Source: Nipponacmea schrenckii (Eukaryota; Mollusca; Gastropoda; Lottiidae). From it: 64,000 bases of DNA. Under the pieces are notes generated by a model that saw nothing but the letters and a program-made list of their open reading frames with translations, did not search any database and had not been told where the DNA came from. The stretch is taken from positions 37,311,106 to 37,375,105 of the forward strand of contig JAUJPP010000005.1 in the NCBI GenBank assembly GCA_030562195.1, given 5' to 3'. A program made the position numbers and the translations under genes. The stretch's first letter is position 1; each line of letters starts with the position of its first letter. Of the stretch, positions 11,496 to 24,900 are shown in pieces.

Positions 11496-14400
11496 GTAAG
11501 AAATTTTTGTCACTATGACTATTTGCTTTAATTTGACTCAATGTCTTGAGTTGATCTCTTGCACAACAAGTTAATAGGGGATGTTACGGCAGGTTTTAAT
11601 TGCAATATAGCACTATAAGATATTTATTATAATCAATGAATGCTAACTTGAATACCAGTTTTAAAGAATCTTCTCAAGATAGGTATTGTCAGAAATATAA
11701 TATACCAAATATAACTATTTTTATAAGGTTGATAATGGTTTGTTTTTAGATTTTTAAACTGAATGGATTTTATTTTACTGTGGTGAATCGATCAAGTTTG
11801 GCAACAAAGATACAAAGTTACATATACTCTTTCCCTTCAAACTGAAACTGCAATAATTTTGATCAGTCTTTCAAATGTCAAATAAAAAAATATATAAACA
11901 ACATACTTGTCTAGTTAGTCCAATTATCATATATAAGTAGCACAATGCCTCTATGACACCAGATATCTATAACAACACTGACCAAGGATACAATTATTCT
12001 GACATACAAATAGTGTTGATTATTATTGATATGTCTTGACATAAAACCTGTGGCCTAAATCACAAGTAAACAATAAATGCTGTGTTGACTTTCATATACT
12101 TTTATGTACTAAAATGATAGATAAAATAGAAATGATTTGTTCAATAAACTAGAAATAATCCAAAGTCCAATTGCTTTAAATCTTCTTAAGTCTCTATCTA
12201 TCTGAGATAATCCCCCTTTTCATAATATTACACATCCAGCATTATTTTCTCTTAACTATACAGCAGGTCAGAGGTAATAATTCGTAAGGTTGGTTTTGAG
12301 AGGACATAAAAACATATAAAACCATTGTAAAAGTCAAATCGGTGATAAAAAGCAGAACATCATAAAATAGTTTTGAAAGCCTGAAAATGTTCATGAGCAA
12401 TAAATCAAACAATAATTCGAAAATCAGGGCTACTGAATTGGTTGTATTTACCAGTCATGAATGACTTAAAATACACAATTATCACCTGGCATATAGTTTT
12501 CAGCCTCACACTTGAAAAATAAATATGATCAAATATATCAATGAGTACCAATTAATATTAGCTTTGGTTTGTTTCTGAAACCATTATTTTCTAAGTAAAT
12601 GAATAATTCATAAATTATGAATATATAATATGGATATATCACTTTCTATCAAAAACATTTTAGAAAATCTTGGAAGGTGTCTCCAATATGAAACAGGATT
12701 TTGACATCTTAACTTTGAAACTATTCCTAATACTTCTTTTGTCAGTCTCACAAAAAACTTGATTTGTAGAATTAATTAACTTATTAATATAAACAGATTA
12801 TTAAGGTAACTAAACTAACAAATATCCCAAGTAGATTATTGTTAGCTATACCTCTCCCTCCCCCCTGTGGTGTTCATTTATTCTAAAGTAATGTAAGTGG
12901 TCTGGGTTGAGAACTTGGAATTAGTAATCATGCACACAATGTAGATCTTACATGCCATTTCATAACAAAAATTACTCTGCTTGGAAGAATATCTGAAACT
13001 GTAAATATGCAACAATTATGCAACGGAAGGGAATTTGATCGAAAAAGTATTCTACAGCAATGTGGTTTGTATTGAATCTTTTTTCAAATAGAACCCAAAG
13101 TGAATTTCAGAGTACAGAATTGAGGGGTCTTTAAGTCATGTAGTTGTCCAATATCAGTTTTATCTCTAAAATATGTGAGTAAATGCCTTTATTCATCCTA
13201 GCTTTAGAACCATCAATATGTAATATGATCTTTCAATCAGTTATTTATATCAAAGATTTCAGTTATTCTACTTTCAATCTTACTCTTTAGATTTTAATAT
13301 TTAATATTTCAAATCTTAAGATTTCAAGTTGCCTGAGGTTAAACTTAAATCAAAAGTAACTATACCCTCTTTCAAAAATAACTTTTTATATATCAGAAAT
13401 TCTATGCTGCTTTTCTTAGATATTTGATAAATTGAGATTGGCTTTGAAATCAAATTCAGGATTAAACAGTTGGATGATGACAATGGAGAAAGGGTTAGCA
13501 TTTACAGTGACACCAGCTGTATGGAATGTGTATCATGTGTATCAAATTCAGCAATTTTAACATTGGATTTGTCTTAAGTATGTTACATATTTATAACCTC
13601 TTGCAAGCAATAGATCACCCATTACTGGATTAACTAGTAATATCTCACAAGTTAAAGTGTTAACTTTCTCACCATAGAGCATTATTGTATTAATATTTAA
13701 CCTTCTTATAGCCATTGACTATATATACTTATTAACACTTGCTAATTGAATAATGCTATGCAATACGTAACAGTTATAAGAAGATATAGCTTATTTATGG
13801 ACTAAGAGCTTAATTTTGTATTTGTTTATTTTGTAAGATAATTCTAACTTTACACCAAATTTTAAACTATTTTTCAAGTAACTAGAAATCATCAAAGAGC
13901 AGTTTTTGAAAGAAGGCTTTAACTTAAAAAAGAACTGTGAATTCTGTTGGACATTTTAATGTTATAAAAAGATAGGTTGTTGTTTCAGGTGCACTTTCTG
14001 TTACTATACAAGAGGCAGAATTATCCATAGTTTAAAGAAAACATCGGACATCTAACCAATTTTTTTTTTCCAAATTAAAAATGGCGATGAATACTTCCTA
14101 TGTAACCATGAGAAAAACGCAGTGTTTTAAATGATGCCAATACAGAAAAAAATTGCTGTTTTATATACTTAAGTGACATTAATTCTTCTTTTACAAGTAA
14201 TATAGTTGACATATAACCGACAAGTTATCTTTTATTGAAATATGACTATTCCTTGCTGAAAATGTGTATTATTGGGCAAGTTTTCTCATTTTTTTCTGCA
14301 TACTAATTGGACTGGACAAAGAATTCAAGAAAAAAAAGGGAAAAGATGTAAATATACGATGTCAGACGGAGCCTGTCTTCAATTGGCCATTTTAGACAAA

Positions 14401-14799
14401 CAAATTTGGCATTATACATGGCCAAATCAACATCCTGATGTAAGGACAATTAAAAAACAATAGATGATTTGTATCCCACTTGCATATAATATTTCATAGA
14501 AGGAAGAGGCATCATGATTCAACAAACTAACATGTAATGAAAGGAGTTCTTCTTCCTCCTAGAAAGGTATTGGCATGCACTTGAGAGAAAACTGTAAAAT
14601 TGAATGTAATTGATCATTATAGATGGAATGTAAAAACAGTTATATGTCTTGATATTTTAATCATTCCCTGTTTAGGATTACAGAAGTAATTATCTTGTCT
14701 TCTATAATAGCTATTGCAGTATGATTACAGTTTTATACATCTTGACACTTTCCTTGTCAAAAGATAACAACAGAAAAAAAATATGTGATTCTAAATATC
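11496..14799. other. Unannotated AT-rich stretch
   Basis: No exon, RNA gene or clear repeat was recognised in 3.3 kb. The open frames at 13316-13501 (minus) and 14272-14463 (plus) show no family resemblance. Confidence 0.4.
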
Positions 14800-15083
14800 A
14801 ACGAACGGACGCCCGAAAGGCTATACACCCACCAGCAGCAAATTTTTATTGGTGAGCAAAACACCCAGCAAAAAAGTCAGAAAGCCAGGAACCAATGATC
14901 GAAATTTCATGAAGTTCGAACCCATCCAAGATCTCATCAATATGAACAAGCATACCAAGTTTCATTGAAATCCGATGAAAACTGTGGTCTCTATTGTGGC
15001 CACAAGCAATTGTGGATGGACGGACGTCCGGACAGACAGGGTCAACCCCAATATACGTCCACATTATATGTGGGCATATAAAA
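14800..15083 (+). mobile_element. Short pearl-like element, second subfamily (copy H)
   Basis: Has a decayed 5' module (CTATACACCCACCAGCAGC), one unit ending TGTGGCCACAAGCAATTGTG, then GATGGACGGACGTCCGGAC. The 3' hairpin arms are TATACGTCCACAT and ATGTGGGCATATAAAA. It ends immediately before copy I. Confidence 0.75.
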
Positions 15084-15098
15084 TTGTTTGGATAAACA

Positions 15099-16534
15099 TT
15101 CTAGCCTGTATCACACCCACAAGCTGAATTTGACGAATTCACACTAAGAAAAGGGGCATAACTCACCAACTGTAAAAGTCAGAAATGTGATTCTCGAAAG
15201 GAACCGAGATTTTATGATGATAGAGACACATACCAAGTTTCGAAAAGATTGGACAAAAATTGTGGCCTGTATCGCGCCCACAAGCTGAATTTGACGAATT
15301 TTCGCTAAAAAAGAGGGCATAAACAAGCTGAATTTGACGAATTCTGACTAAGAAAGGGGGCATAACTCACCAACCGTAAATGTCAGAAAGCTGATTTTCG
15401 AAAGGAACTGAGATTTTATGATGACAAAGACACCTAACAAGTTTTGAAAAGATCAGAAAAAAATTGTGGCCTGTATCGCACCCACAAGCTGAATTTGATG
15501 AAGTTTCGCTATAAAAGAGGGCATAACTCACCAACCGTAAAAGTCAGAAAGCTGGTTTTCGAAAGGAACCGAGATTAAATGATGATAGAGACACATACCA
15601 AGTTTCGAAAAAAGATTGGACAAAAATTGTGGCCTGTATCGCACCCACAAGCTGAATTTGACGAAGTTTCGCTAAAAAAGAGGGCATAACTCACCAACCG
15701 TAAAAGTCAGAAAGCTGGTTTTCGAAAGGAACTGAAATTATATGATGATAGAGACACATACCAAGTTTCGAAAAGATTGGACAAAAATTGTGGCCTGTAT
15801 TGCGCCCACAAGCTGAATTTGACGAATTTTCGCTAAAAAAGAGGGCATAACTCACCCACCGTAAAAGTCAGAAAGCTGGTTTTCCAAAGGAACCGAGATT
15901 TTATGATGATAGAGACACATACCAAGTTTCGAAAAGATTGGACAAAAATTGTGGCCTGTATCGCACCCACAAGCTGAATTTGACGAAGTTTCGCTAAAAA
16001 AGAGGGCATAACTCATCAACCATAAATGTCAGAAAGCTGGTTTTCGAAAGGAACCGAGATTATATGATAATAGAGACACATACCAAGTTTCGAAAAGATT
16101 GGACAAAAATTGTCGCCTGTATCGCACCCACAAGCTGAATTTGACGAATTTTCGCTAAAAAAGAGGGCATAACTCATCAACCATAAATGTCAGAAAGCTG
16201 GTTTTCGAAAGGAACCGAGATTATATGATAATAGAGACACATACCAAGTTTCGAAAAGATTGGACAAAAATTGTGTCCTGTATCGTGCCCACAAGCTGAA
16301 TTTGACGAATTTTCACTAAAAAAGAGGGCATAAATCACCAACCGTAAAAGTCAGAAAGCTGGTTTTTCGAAAGGAACCGAGATGTTATGATGACAGAGAC
16401 ACATACCAAGTTTCATTGTAATCCGATGAAAACTGTGGTCTCTATTGTGGCCACAAGCAATTGTGGATGGACGGACGGACGGACGGACGGAGTCAATCGC
16501 AATATACGTCCACATTATATGTGGGCGTATAAAA
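15099..16534 (+). mobile_element. Pearl-like element, second subfamily with 161-bp units (copy I)
   Basis: About eight tandem units contain GAGGGCATAACTCACCAACC, GTCAGAAAGCTGGTTTTCGA, GAGACACATACCAAGTTTCG and CACAAGCTGAATTTGACGAA. The GGGCATAAC marker falls at 15519, 15682, 15843, 16003, 16164 and 16325, a spacing of 160-163 bp. The 3' end is CAAGCAATTGTGGATGGACG, more GGAC repeats, then TATACGTCCACATTATATGT and GGGCGTATAAAA. Units share a skeleton with the first subfamily (AGGGC-ATAACTCA; ACCAAGTTTC; CAA-AATTG) but are otherwise very different. The 5' module is missing. Confidence 0.85.
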
Positions 16535-16940
16535 ATAGAATGAAGAGCTGTCACCAATACTAATATCAACCTATATAAATGAAAATGTCATTGCAGTCTT
16601 AAGTACAAAATTGTTATTGTTATGGTTTTTCCACCTACAATTAAATTAGGACAATAACTCACAAATACATACACAGTTATATTCATATTGGATCAAAACA
16701 GCTCCATTAGAGCATTCACATGTGAATTTTGACATCTCGTTATGTTAAGGTAATATTTAAAACTTCTGTCATTTAAAATTCTCAAATATTGCAGGATGGG
16801 TGGCTGTACAAGGGTTGCAATATGCCTTATTATAATGTAAGCATCAATTTGCTGAACAGTTCACTGATCTGTTTATAATCAGTGGTGTAAAAGTCACAGT
16901 TAACTTAATGATGATTTTTGCTATGCAATATGCATTTTTG
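16535..16940. other. Unannotated spacer
   Basis: No gene or repeat recognised. Confidence 0.45.
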
Positions 16941-17769
16941 TGGGACTTTGCTTTCAGCAAAGTCCCAGTTTGTTTTCGGTTTGTCAATTCTTTTTTTTTT
17001 TTTTTTTTTTTTTTTCGAAATTTACACACCTCACACAGCCCTGGCTGCAATAGTTGCAGCATTTTCACAACTTCTTCAGACCTTCTGTAGTGGCTACGTT
17101 TCTAATGAATATAAATTGGTACATTTTTGCAAAACAGGAAGTGCTGCATTGCAACATGTCTAAAAAGTCGGTCAGTGGCTCTAGAAGTCGCAATTTTTGA
17201 TCGATTTTCTTCGGGTTTGCATTTTTAAAAACTTGAAACAATTTCCAACAAGATAGCAGTTAAAAAGTTTCGAATTTCGAAAATTCATAGCACACAATTT
17301 TTTGTCGTATTTTGCACATTTTTGCAACTTTGCTATTTTAAGATCGATTGATCTGAAAATTTGGATGCCTTCAAGTGTCAAAAATATGAAAACATTGGCA
17401 GAGTCAAAATTTGTGCTTCATTTCTGGTTTCAACGTAAAAAGGGTTTAAACTTCCGGTTGACCTACTTGTGCTGTAATTGATGTATCGCAACAAAATTTA
17501 TGTCAATCTTAATTAAATTAGAAGACAAAAAAACGAAGAAGAAAAAATCTGGACCGGAAGTGAAACATTGGCCGCCATCTTGAAATGTCACTTTTTTGTA
17601 AAACTCAAAATGGGGCCTCTACGGTAAGAGCGATTTGCGTGATATTTGCATTTTTGGAAAGTTCATTCGATTGCGAAAAACTTATGGGAAGCCGATTTTT
17701 GAATTTCGATTTTGCTTTTTGGCAACTTCCGGTTGAATTTTTTCAATTTTTAAAAGCTTATTTCTCGTG

Positions 17770-17857
17770 ACCTTGACCTTTGATGACCTTGACCTTTAGT
17801 AGGTCAAAGGTCGTTGATCTTGGCTATCAGTTGATACTTTGACCTTTGACCTTTGAC
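17770..17857. promoter_or_regulatory. Cluster of nuclear-receptor half-sites (AGGTCA / TGACCT), first copy
   Basis: TGACCTTGACCTTTGATGAC is followed by AGGTCAAAGGTCG (17801-17813, a DR1 arrangement with one mismatch). TGACCTTTGACCTTTGAC at 17840-17857 contains DR1 spacing. Binding in vivo is unknown; the motif belongs to a repeat. Confidence 0.4.
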
Positions 17858-18407
17858 TTCTACTTCCGGTTTTATAGCTGCCCGAAAACAGCTAAATTCG
17901 CAACTTTGGGCTGCTCTAGAGCGTGACCTAATTAATTTAGAGCGTTATTTTCTTCAGATTCTTAATGCGCTTTTTGTCCTCTTTCCAAAGATATATAACA
18001 AAAGTTTGTAAAATGAAAATTGAAGTTTTTGATTTTTGAACATAACAGTACAATTTGCTGTATTTACGTTTGTTTGAAATGAATGTGTGTATATCTCGTG
18101 ATCTATTAAATGCACAAACTTCAAATTTGTACCGTGAATATACATTTTGAATGTGATTAGATTCACGCTAAAAAAAATGAGATGGGCGTGGCACATCCGG
18201 TTAAATTTCGAATTTACCCTTTTCATGGGTCAGGGAATTACGTCTGTAGGAAAAAGCGTTTTTTTTAAAAAGTACTTTGCACACAGATACCTCATTGCTT
18301 TGGCCAGTTCATCCCAGAAAATCAGATGATTCGGCCTGTTTGTTGCAATTTCTCGACAATAGCAAACCGGTTAATTTTTTCTAATTTTGGAAGCTTATTT
18401 CTCATGA

Positions 18408-18490
18408 CCTTGACCATTGGTGACCTTGACCTTTTGTAGGTCAAAGGTCATTGACCTTATCTATCATTTATTACTTTGACATTTGACCTC
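18408..18490. promoter_or_regulatory. Cluster of nuclear-receptor half-sites, second copy with a perfect DR1
   Basis: AGGTCAAAGGTCA at 18438-18450 is a perfect DR1 (two AGGTCA with one base between). It is flanked by TGACCTTGACC motifs on the other strand. It lies in the second internal copy of the 16941-18997 repeat. Confidence 0.4.
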
Positions 18491-18997
18491 CGACGTCAAC
18501 TTCCGGTTTTATAGCTGCCCGATAACAGCAAAATTCACAATTTTGGACTGCTTTAGAGCGTGACCTAATTAATTTAGAGGGTTATTTTTTTCAGATTCTA
18601 AACGCGCTTTTTGTCCAATTTCCAGCAATGAATAACAAAAGTTTTTTAAAATGAAAATTTAATTTTTGCACTTTTAAAATTAAAGTACATTTTGCTTTTT
18701 TGAAATGTATTTGTGCATATCTCGTGAACTATTAGATGTTCAAGCTTCAAATTTGTACCGTTAATATACATTTCAAATGTGATTAGATTTACGCCAAAAT
18801 AAATGAGATGGGCGTGGCACATCCGGGTAAACTTACAATTTTTCATTTATATCGGTCAGCGCTCTACGTCTGTAGGAAATAACGTTTACCAAAAAGGAAC
18901 TTTGCACACAGATATTCTGTTGCTTTGGCCAGTTTCTTCCAGAAAATTAGATGTTTAGGCCTGTTTCTTGCAATTTGGCAACGTTAGCAAAGTCCCA

Positions 18998-21900
18998 CTC
19001 TGTGCCACGTGTGGCTCTAGTGTTTTTTTGTTTTATGCTAAGTATTTTTCACTATAACATAAATTTGTATACATTTTTAAATGCTTATGATTGATTATTT
19101 TAAGTTTTAAAAAGCACAAGTCAAGTCCAAGCAGCTGTGACACTAAAATGCTTCAATTCACGCAAAAAAAAATATTTGACTTATCTTTAATTCCAAAGCA
19201 AGTATCTTGCTGTATATTATTCATGCATGCAGTCCACAACATGTAAATCTCAGATTTCTTTTGATCCAGTTATCATTGAAATTCAATGCAATTAGATATT
19301 TATTTTTACTTGTAATCTAAAATGCATTCAACTGGAATATCCTGATACAATCACTGACATCTAAATAATAGTTTATTCCAGAGATTCAAATTCTGAAAAT
19401 TTGGTATTAATCTACTTTTTATGCTCTGCACAGTGTGAAACAAGACATTCAATTTTGACCTCACATTGAACTAAGCTAGTTTTTCTTAATGACTTGAATC
19501 CTGATTAGAAATGAAGACGATCGAATTAGACTTGCTTTTGTTTTGGTCCTGTCAATTAGACTTAATTTGATTCTATCAGAGGAGAGTTCTTCACAATAAA
19601 AATACTGTTAAGAAGCACGAGACGACATCATTAATGACATTGAATATGTTGATTTCTAAGCTTGTTAGTAGGCAAAAGTCAATGAGTAAAAAAATTAAAA
19701 AATTCACAATCAAAACCTGTATCTTAACACTGATTGATAATGCATTGAATGAATCAGTCAATTTTTTCCTTTCTATATAATGTCTACACAAATTCTCATA
19801 TATCATATATTTTGAAGCTAAAATTTTACACAAGGCAATATAAACCGATGTATACAGCCACAACTAAGCAGCTCAAAATTCATTAGTCTTGTTTGCTTGT
19901 TCATTGTCAATTGGGAGATCAACTGTATGATTTATGTGAAATCAATTCAATTTGACCAGTTACTAGTGAAAACGGAACTTTTCTGTACCCTATATAAAAG
20001 GTTACTTGGTTACAATGAAGACCTACAAATTCAAGTAATTTCATATACATCCCTCCAATCCGAATAACTATTTGTCATTTTGTATGAAATACAGATTCAG
20101 TATCTAACTTGTCAATTAGACTTTATCTAATTCTATTAGAGAAGAGCTCTTGACAATAAAAAATACTGGTAAGATGGATAGGATGATGGGATTCATTACT
20201 GAAAGTGGACACTGATGATGTTAGCCTGTTAGAAGATCAAAAGTTGGCAAAATACAAGGAGATAGAAGAAATATTTCTGTTTTTTCTAATGAGGAAAAAA
20301 ACAAATACTAATCCAAGTTCATTCATGATATCAAAAATCAAATTTATTAAATAATTTGGTTGAAGCATCTGTCTTGAACATTAAATTTTGAGAAATAATT
20401 TCCTGCCCTTCTATTTTAACACAATAATTGAGTTTTTAAAACACCTACAAGTAAATTTACTCTGCCCCAGGCTATTAAATCAGAAAATCTTCAGAAAAGA
20501 AGAAAACAGGTTTTAAATTGAGTGCACTGAGGAAAGGTTTTCTATTTTCTTTTTGTCAAAAGATATTCATACACAGCCTGTAAGATATGTGGCACAAATT
20601 TCAGGTCCTCTTACCTGCATCACTGAAATGAGGAACAGCATCTGAACTCTTGCTGTGATTAGACCAGGGACTGCAAAGAAATTCCCAGCTACCTACATAA
20701 AAGGGATAATAATGAAACAAAGTTTTTAAAAATTCTTGTGCAACACAAGACGTCATCATGTTAGAATTTGATTTTCGCATCATACTGCAATCTATAATTG
20801 TCATCTGGCAAATTTAGAATCTAATTTAAAACCTTGTATCAGACAGTATTAATTCTATAAACAGATACATACATTCCCCGATCTAATTATTTACCTGAAA
20901 TAGACTCAACTTGATCTGTCAGTCTTAACACTTAGTGTATTCAAATTTCCAGAATGACATCTGCATGAGAGAACTCACAAATATACTCACTATACTTTAT
21001 AGCTAAGAGCATTTACTAAATTTGATCACAGAGTAATCACAGAAGCCATGCCAGAAGGCCACTTTTGTGCTAATTCTGTGTAGAATCAACAGTGTTATCT
21101 GTATTTCACCTAAATGGTTCCCTGAGTCTAGTCTTTCTAGAAGCAAATGAGAATCTTTCTTCTTTCTTATTTCAAATTTCAGATGCATCTTTTATAGAAC
21201 AATAATCGAATCATTAGACAGAGCACCCCAAAACAAAACTTCTATACATTTACTGGCTAAAAAAACAATCAATTTCTGTCACTGACAACTTCTGTTTTTA
21301 ATTCAGAGTACAGCTATTTTTTAATCTGATATTCCAATTGAGTGACAATGTCAGACATACATGTATGTGCAAGACAGTAGCTCTAAAATTCAATCTCAGG
21401 CTAAACAAATTAAAAAACTGAAATGCAACAAATCAGGTGGAAAATAAAAACATTAAAAATATTTATACTTCAATAGGTTTAAATGAAGTGAAAAAATAAT
21501 TCTTTTTTTATTAGTTAGATAAAAATACTATTTACTTAGACTTATTTCATTAACATATCAACAATCATTTTTTGAAGCCAGCCACCTTTCCGATAAATAT
21601 CGGCAGAAATAGGAAGTTGTCTCCGCCTTTGCTAAAACTGTCATAAAATTGTTTTGTGTTTGTAATATATTCAGTTATCATAAAATAACAAAACTTACCT
21701 TTTTAAAACAGGAGCTGTCATTGCAAAAATAACATCATAAACACGCAGCTTATTTTGAAAATTAACTTTTGCAGAAGTTCAAATTAGGACAAGTGATAAT
21801 TGAATAGAAGTTCTGCATTTTTCATAGGCCAAGGAGTGTTTTTGATTAAATTTATGAATACTTTGTAGCAAAACCTAATGTTTAAAATATGAAAGTTATA

Positions 21901-24900
21901 ATTAAAATAATCCTGTCAATGATTTAAATTTAATTAACCCTATTCTTTGTTTTTAAGTACCCCTTTAAAGCTGATTCAGTTTGATCAGGTAGATATATGG
22001 ATGTAAGGATAATTAACAACATTTTTAATTATGCAAATTTTGCATAATGCCCCTTTAATCAATGTTCTTATAATGTTTTAATAACAGTGCCTGACATAAG
22101 ACTGTTTTACAACAAATCAATTATCAAGATAAGATTTTATTATTCAAATATTTAGCTTGTATAAGAGCTATATAAATGAGGAAATATAAAGCTTAGTTAA
22201 TCTATAAACATCAGAGATTAGCCCACTCTTTCCTGATTTCCAACTGATGTACTGAACCACACCGTCTGCCTTTATGAACCTTGTTTTAACATGATCTCAG
22301 TAGTAAAATGTCAAGCTGAGACAAAGTATTGTACTTAATATCTGATCAACATTTCATATGACAGTTTTAATATAATAACTATCATTAAATTTTTCATATG
22401 ATATCTTGTCTTTTAGTTATTATTCTGGTTTATTGCAAGAAGACAAGCTGTCTATAATCTAAGATTTTAAAAGCATATGGTCATCTAATTACCCTCTCTT
22501 TATGGTTGACATTGTCTCATTATCTCAGGGGGATAAATAATTATAAATATGATTAAATTGCAGATCTGCTGGTTGTGCAATATTTATGTTGGGTTACAAC
22601 ACTCAATACTCAATATGAATTAATATTTAAAATTGTGTCCTGTTGAATTTTTACTCTGTGATTATCATTATTCATATATTATACACAGTGATAAAAGATT
22701 TGTTTTTACAAGACAATGAATAGGGTAAAGTATCTCCATGATAGCTTGTACATCTTGTGGTTATTGAAATGTTGTGTAGATTTATTGATTGTCTCAATAT
22801 TATACAATATATAAATCATGTGTCCCCATGTGCTGAATATTAGACAGGACAATGGACCTAGTTCTGATTAAAGTAGAATAATTAATTTATTATCATTATT
22901 ATCAAGGCCCAGTATCATCTGGTGAGATAAGTGTATTTGTTATTTGTAGTATCATTTATTTGATAGTACTGCCAAGTTTGATTCTATGATATTTGGTTTT
23001 AATGTGAGATTAATATAACATGCCACATGTGCCAATACACGTTCAATTTACAGTTCATCATCACCAACTATAAATAATATCCATACATTTTTTCATTTTA
23101 AAAATTTGATATTTCATTAAAACCGTACCAGTAAATGGTAAAAATATGCCAGCTGATACTACAATTTTCTCATTGTTTTTTTGGACAGTAATATACTTGA
23201 TTTCACATGTAGTTCAGACTTTCAACCCTGTCAAATTCTGCTTTAAATAAATAATATTACATATTTTAAGTTGGTGTTGAATGTATACATATGATTTTGG
23301 TGTTTATGGTTTTGCAATTTTGTTTACAGTAAAATTTCTACTCACACAGTTGGCTTCTACTAATGTCTGTAATTTATTCTTATAATTCACCATTTCAACC
23401 ATCTTTTCCTGAAACAATGTACTGAATATATCATACAAATTATGCAAGAATTAATACAAATAATACTTGAATCTGTTCTGCCTAATTCTATCTTAATGGA
23501 ATCAAAACTGTATCATGCATAGCGTCTGTCTCTGGCCAGTAAGCATGTCAATGGCCAGCTGAACAGACCATTCCAAAAACATGACAGTTGAATTTATGGA
23601 ACCCCTACTAATAAGATTTAAAAAGTTTCATCAAAATTCAAACAAAAGTAAAGCTAGAGTGAATAAACAAACATACAAACATGAAAGTTGAACTTCTTTT
23701 ATTGCATACGTTATCTCGTTAGTTCGTGGGCAAATTTGGTTTTTTATGAAAAACTGTCTAATAAAAAAAATAACCATGTTCATTTTTTTTCAAGTCATAA
23801 CTATAAATTATTCATTATTTCTCCATAACCCCACTATTCTAGTTTTTACAAGAGAAGCAATACTATTTTTACTCTGAAACTTACTTTAATGACTTAAACA
23901 TAGTCACGATTTTTAGATAATTTGAAAAAAAAAATAACGGCGCCGCATCTCAAAGCAATAAAAAAAAAGTTTCATCTTAATAATAGTTTTTAATAATTCC
24001 TGATATATTAAAATGAGCAACAGACTCTCAGTCCATAAAGCTTTTAGATAGCTTTTATTATCCAGACAAAAGACAAGGTATTACATTTTCTAAGATATCA
24101 ATTACAGATCAAATACACAATGCAAAACAGAAAACTAAAAGATAGGAATAGTTGATATAATGTATTCTTGATAAGTTTATCTGACTGTAATTTGGAATGG
24201 GGCCAATCTATTGTGTACATAAACATTATCTCAATCCATTTCAAAGCACAAAGAGTACCTTTTCTTATAAATTACATCTGCCGTCAAACACTTTAATGAA
24301 GTGTAATCTCACATCAGAAATAAGCTTAAAACATAAATATTTTGCTATAGCAGATTATCCCTCATCACTAAAGACTGATTAATCAGGCTATGTTAATTAA
24401 GACCTGCCAATGTTCTATTAATTATTAAGCAAAAACAGCATTAACTCTAATTCCATGGATTACACCTTAAATGTAATGAGCCAGCAGGACAGATATCTTT
24501 TTTTTTTTTTAATGGTGTTGGTTGCACTATTTCATATTTTCTTGAGAATGGTTGTGTATTTGTTGATTCTTGGGGTCCTACATCTCAGTTTAAATTTGAC
24601 TGCATGTCTATCAGAATATTTTTAAGGTGTTAACAACCTTTCCAACCTGTCATGATTTTAACATTTGAAACCTTTTGTGCAGGATTTTAAAAATATGAAT
24701 GGACAAATCTACATCAAACTTGGCATGCATGTGGACATTTATAATGCAAAGATATTTACGCCTGGATTTTAAAACAAAATAATGATTGTGGTTGGGAACC
24801 AAGCAAATTTCAAAATTTCAAAAGAAAATAGAAAAAATTTCCTGGGGCCTAACTTCGTGGAATTTTTTGAAAAGAAGGCATAATTATATTTCTTACTTTC

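Larger units (their letters stand above)
16941..18997. mobile_element. Repeat element with TGGGACTTTGCT ends and an internal 640-bp duplication
   Basis: TGGGACTTTGCT at 16941-16952 is followed by its inverse AGCAAAGTCCCA at 16956-16967 (a hairpin). The same inverse closes the unit at 18986-18997. Inside, segments of about 17706-18357 and 18357-18985 are diverged direct copies: AAGCTTATTTCTCGTGACC and AAGCTTATTTCTCATGACC; TTATAGCTGCCCGAAAACAG and TTATAGCTGCCCGATAACAG; GAGCGTGACCTAATTAATTT in both. A 25-T tract lies at 16991-17015. No target duplication and no transposase were seen. A decayed DNA transposon is the best guess. Confidence 0.65.

Noticed and set aside
24197..24382. Plus-strand frame of 61 codons
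   Set aside because: No flanking splice signals or family resemblance in an AT-rich region.
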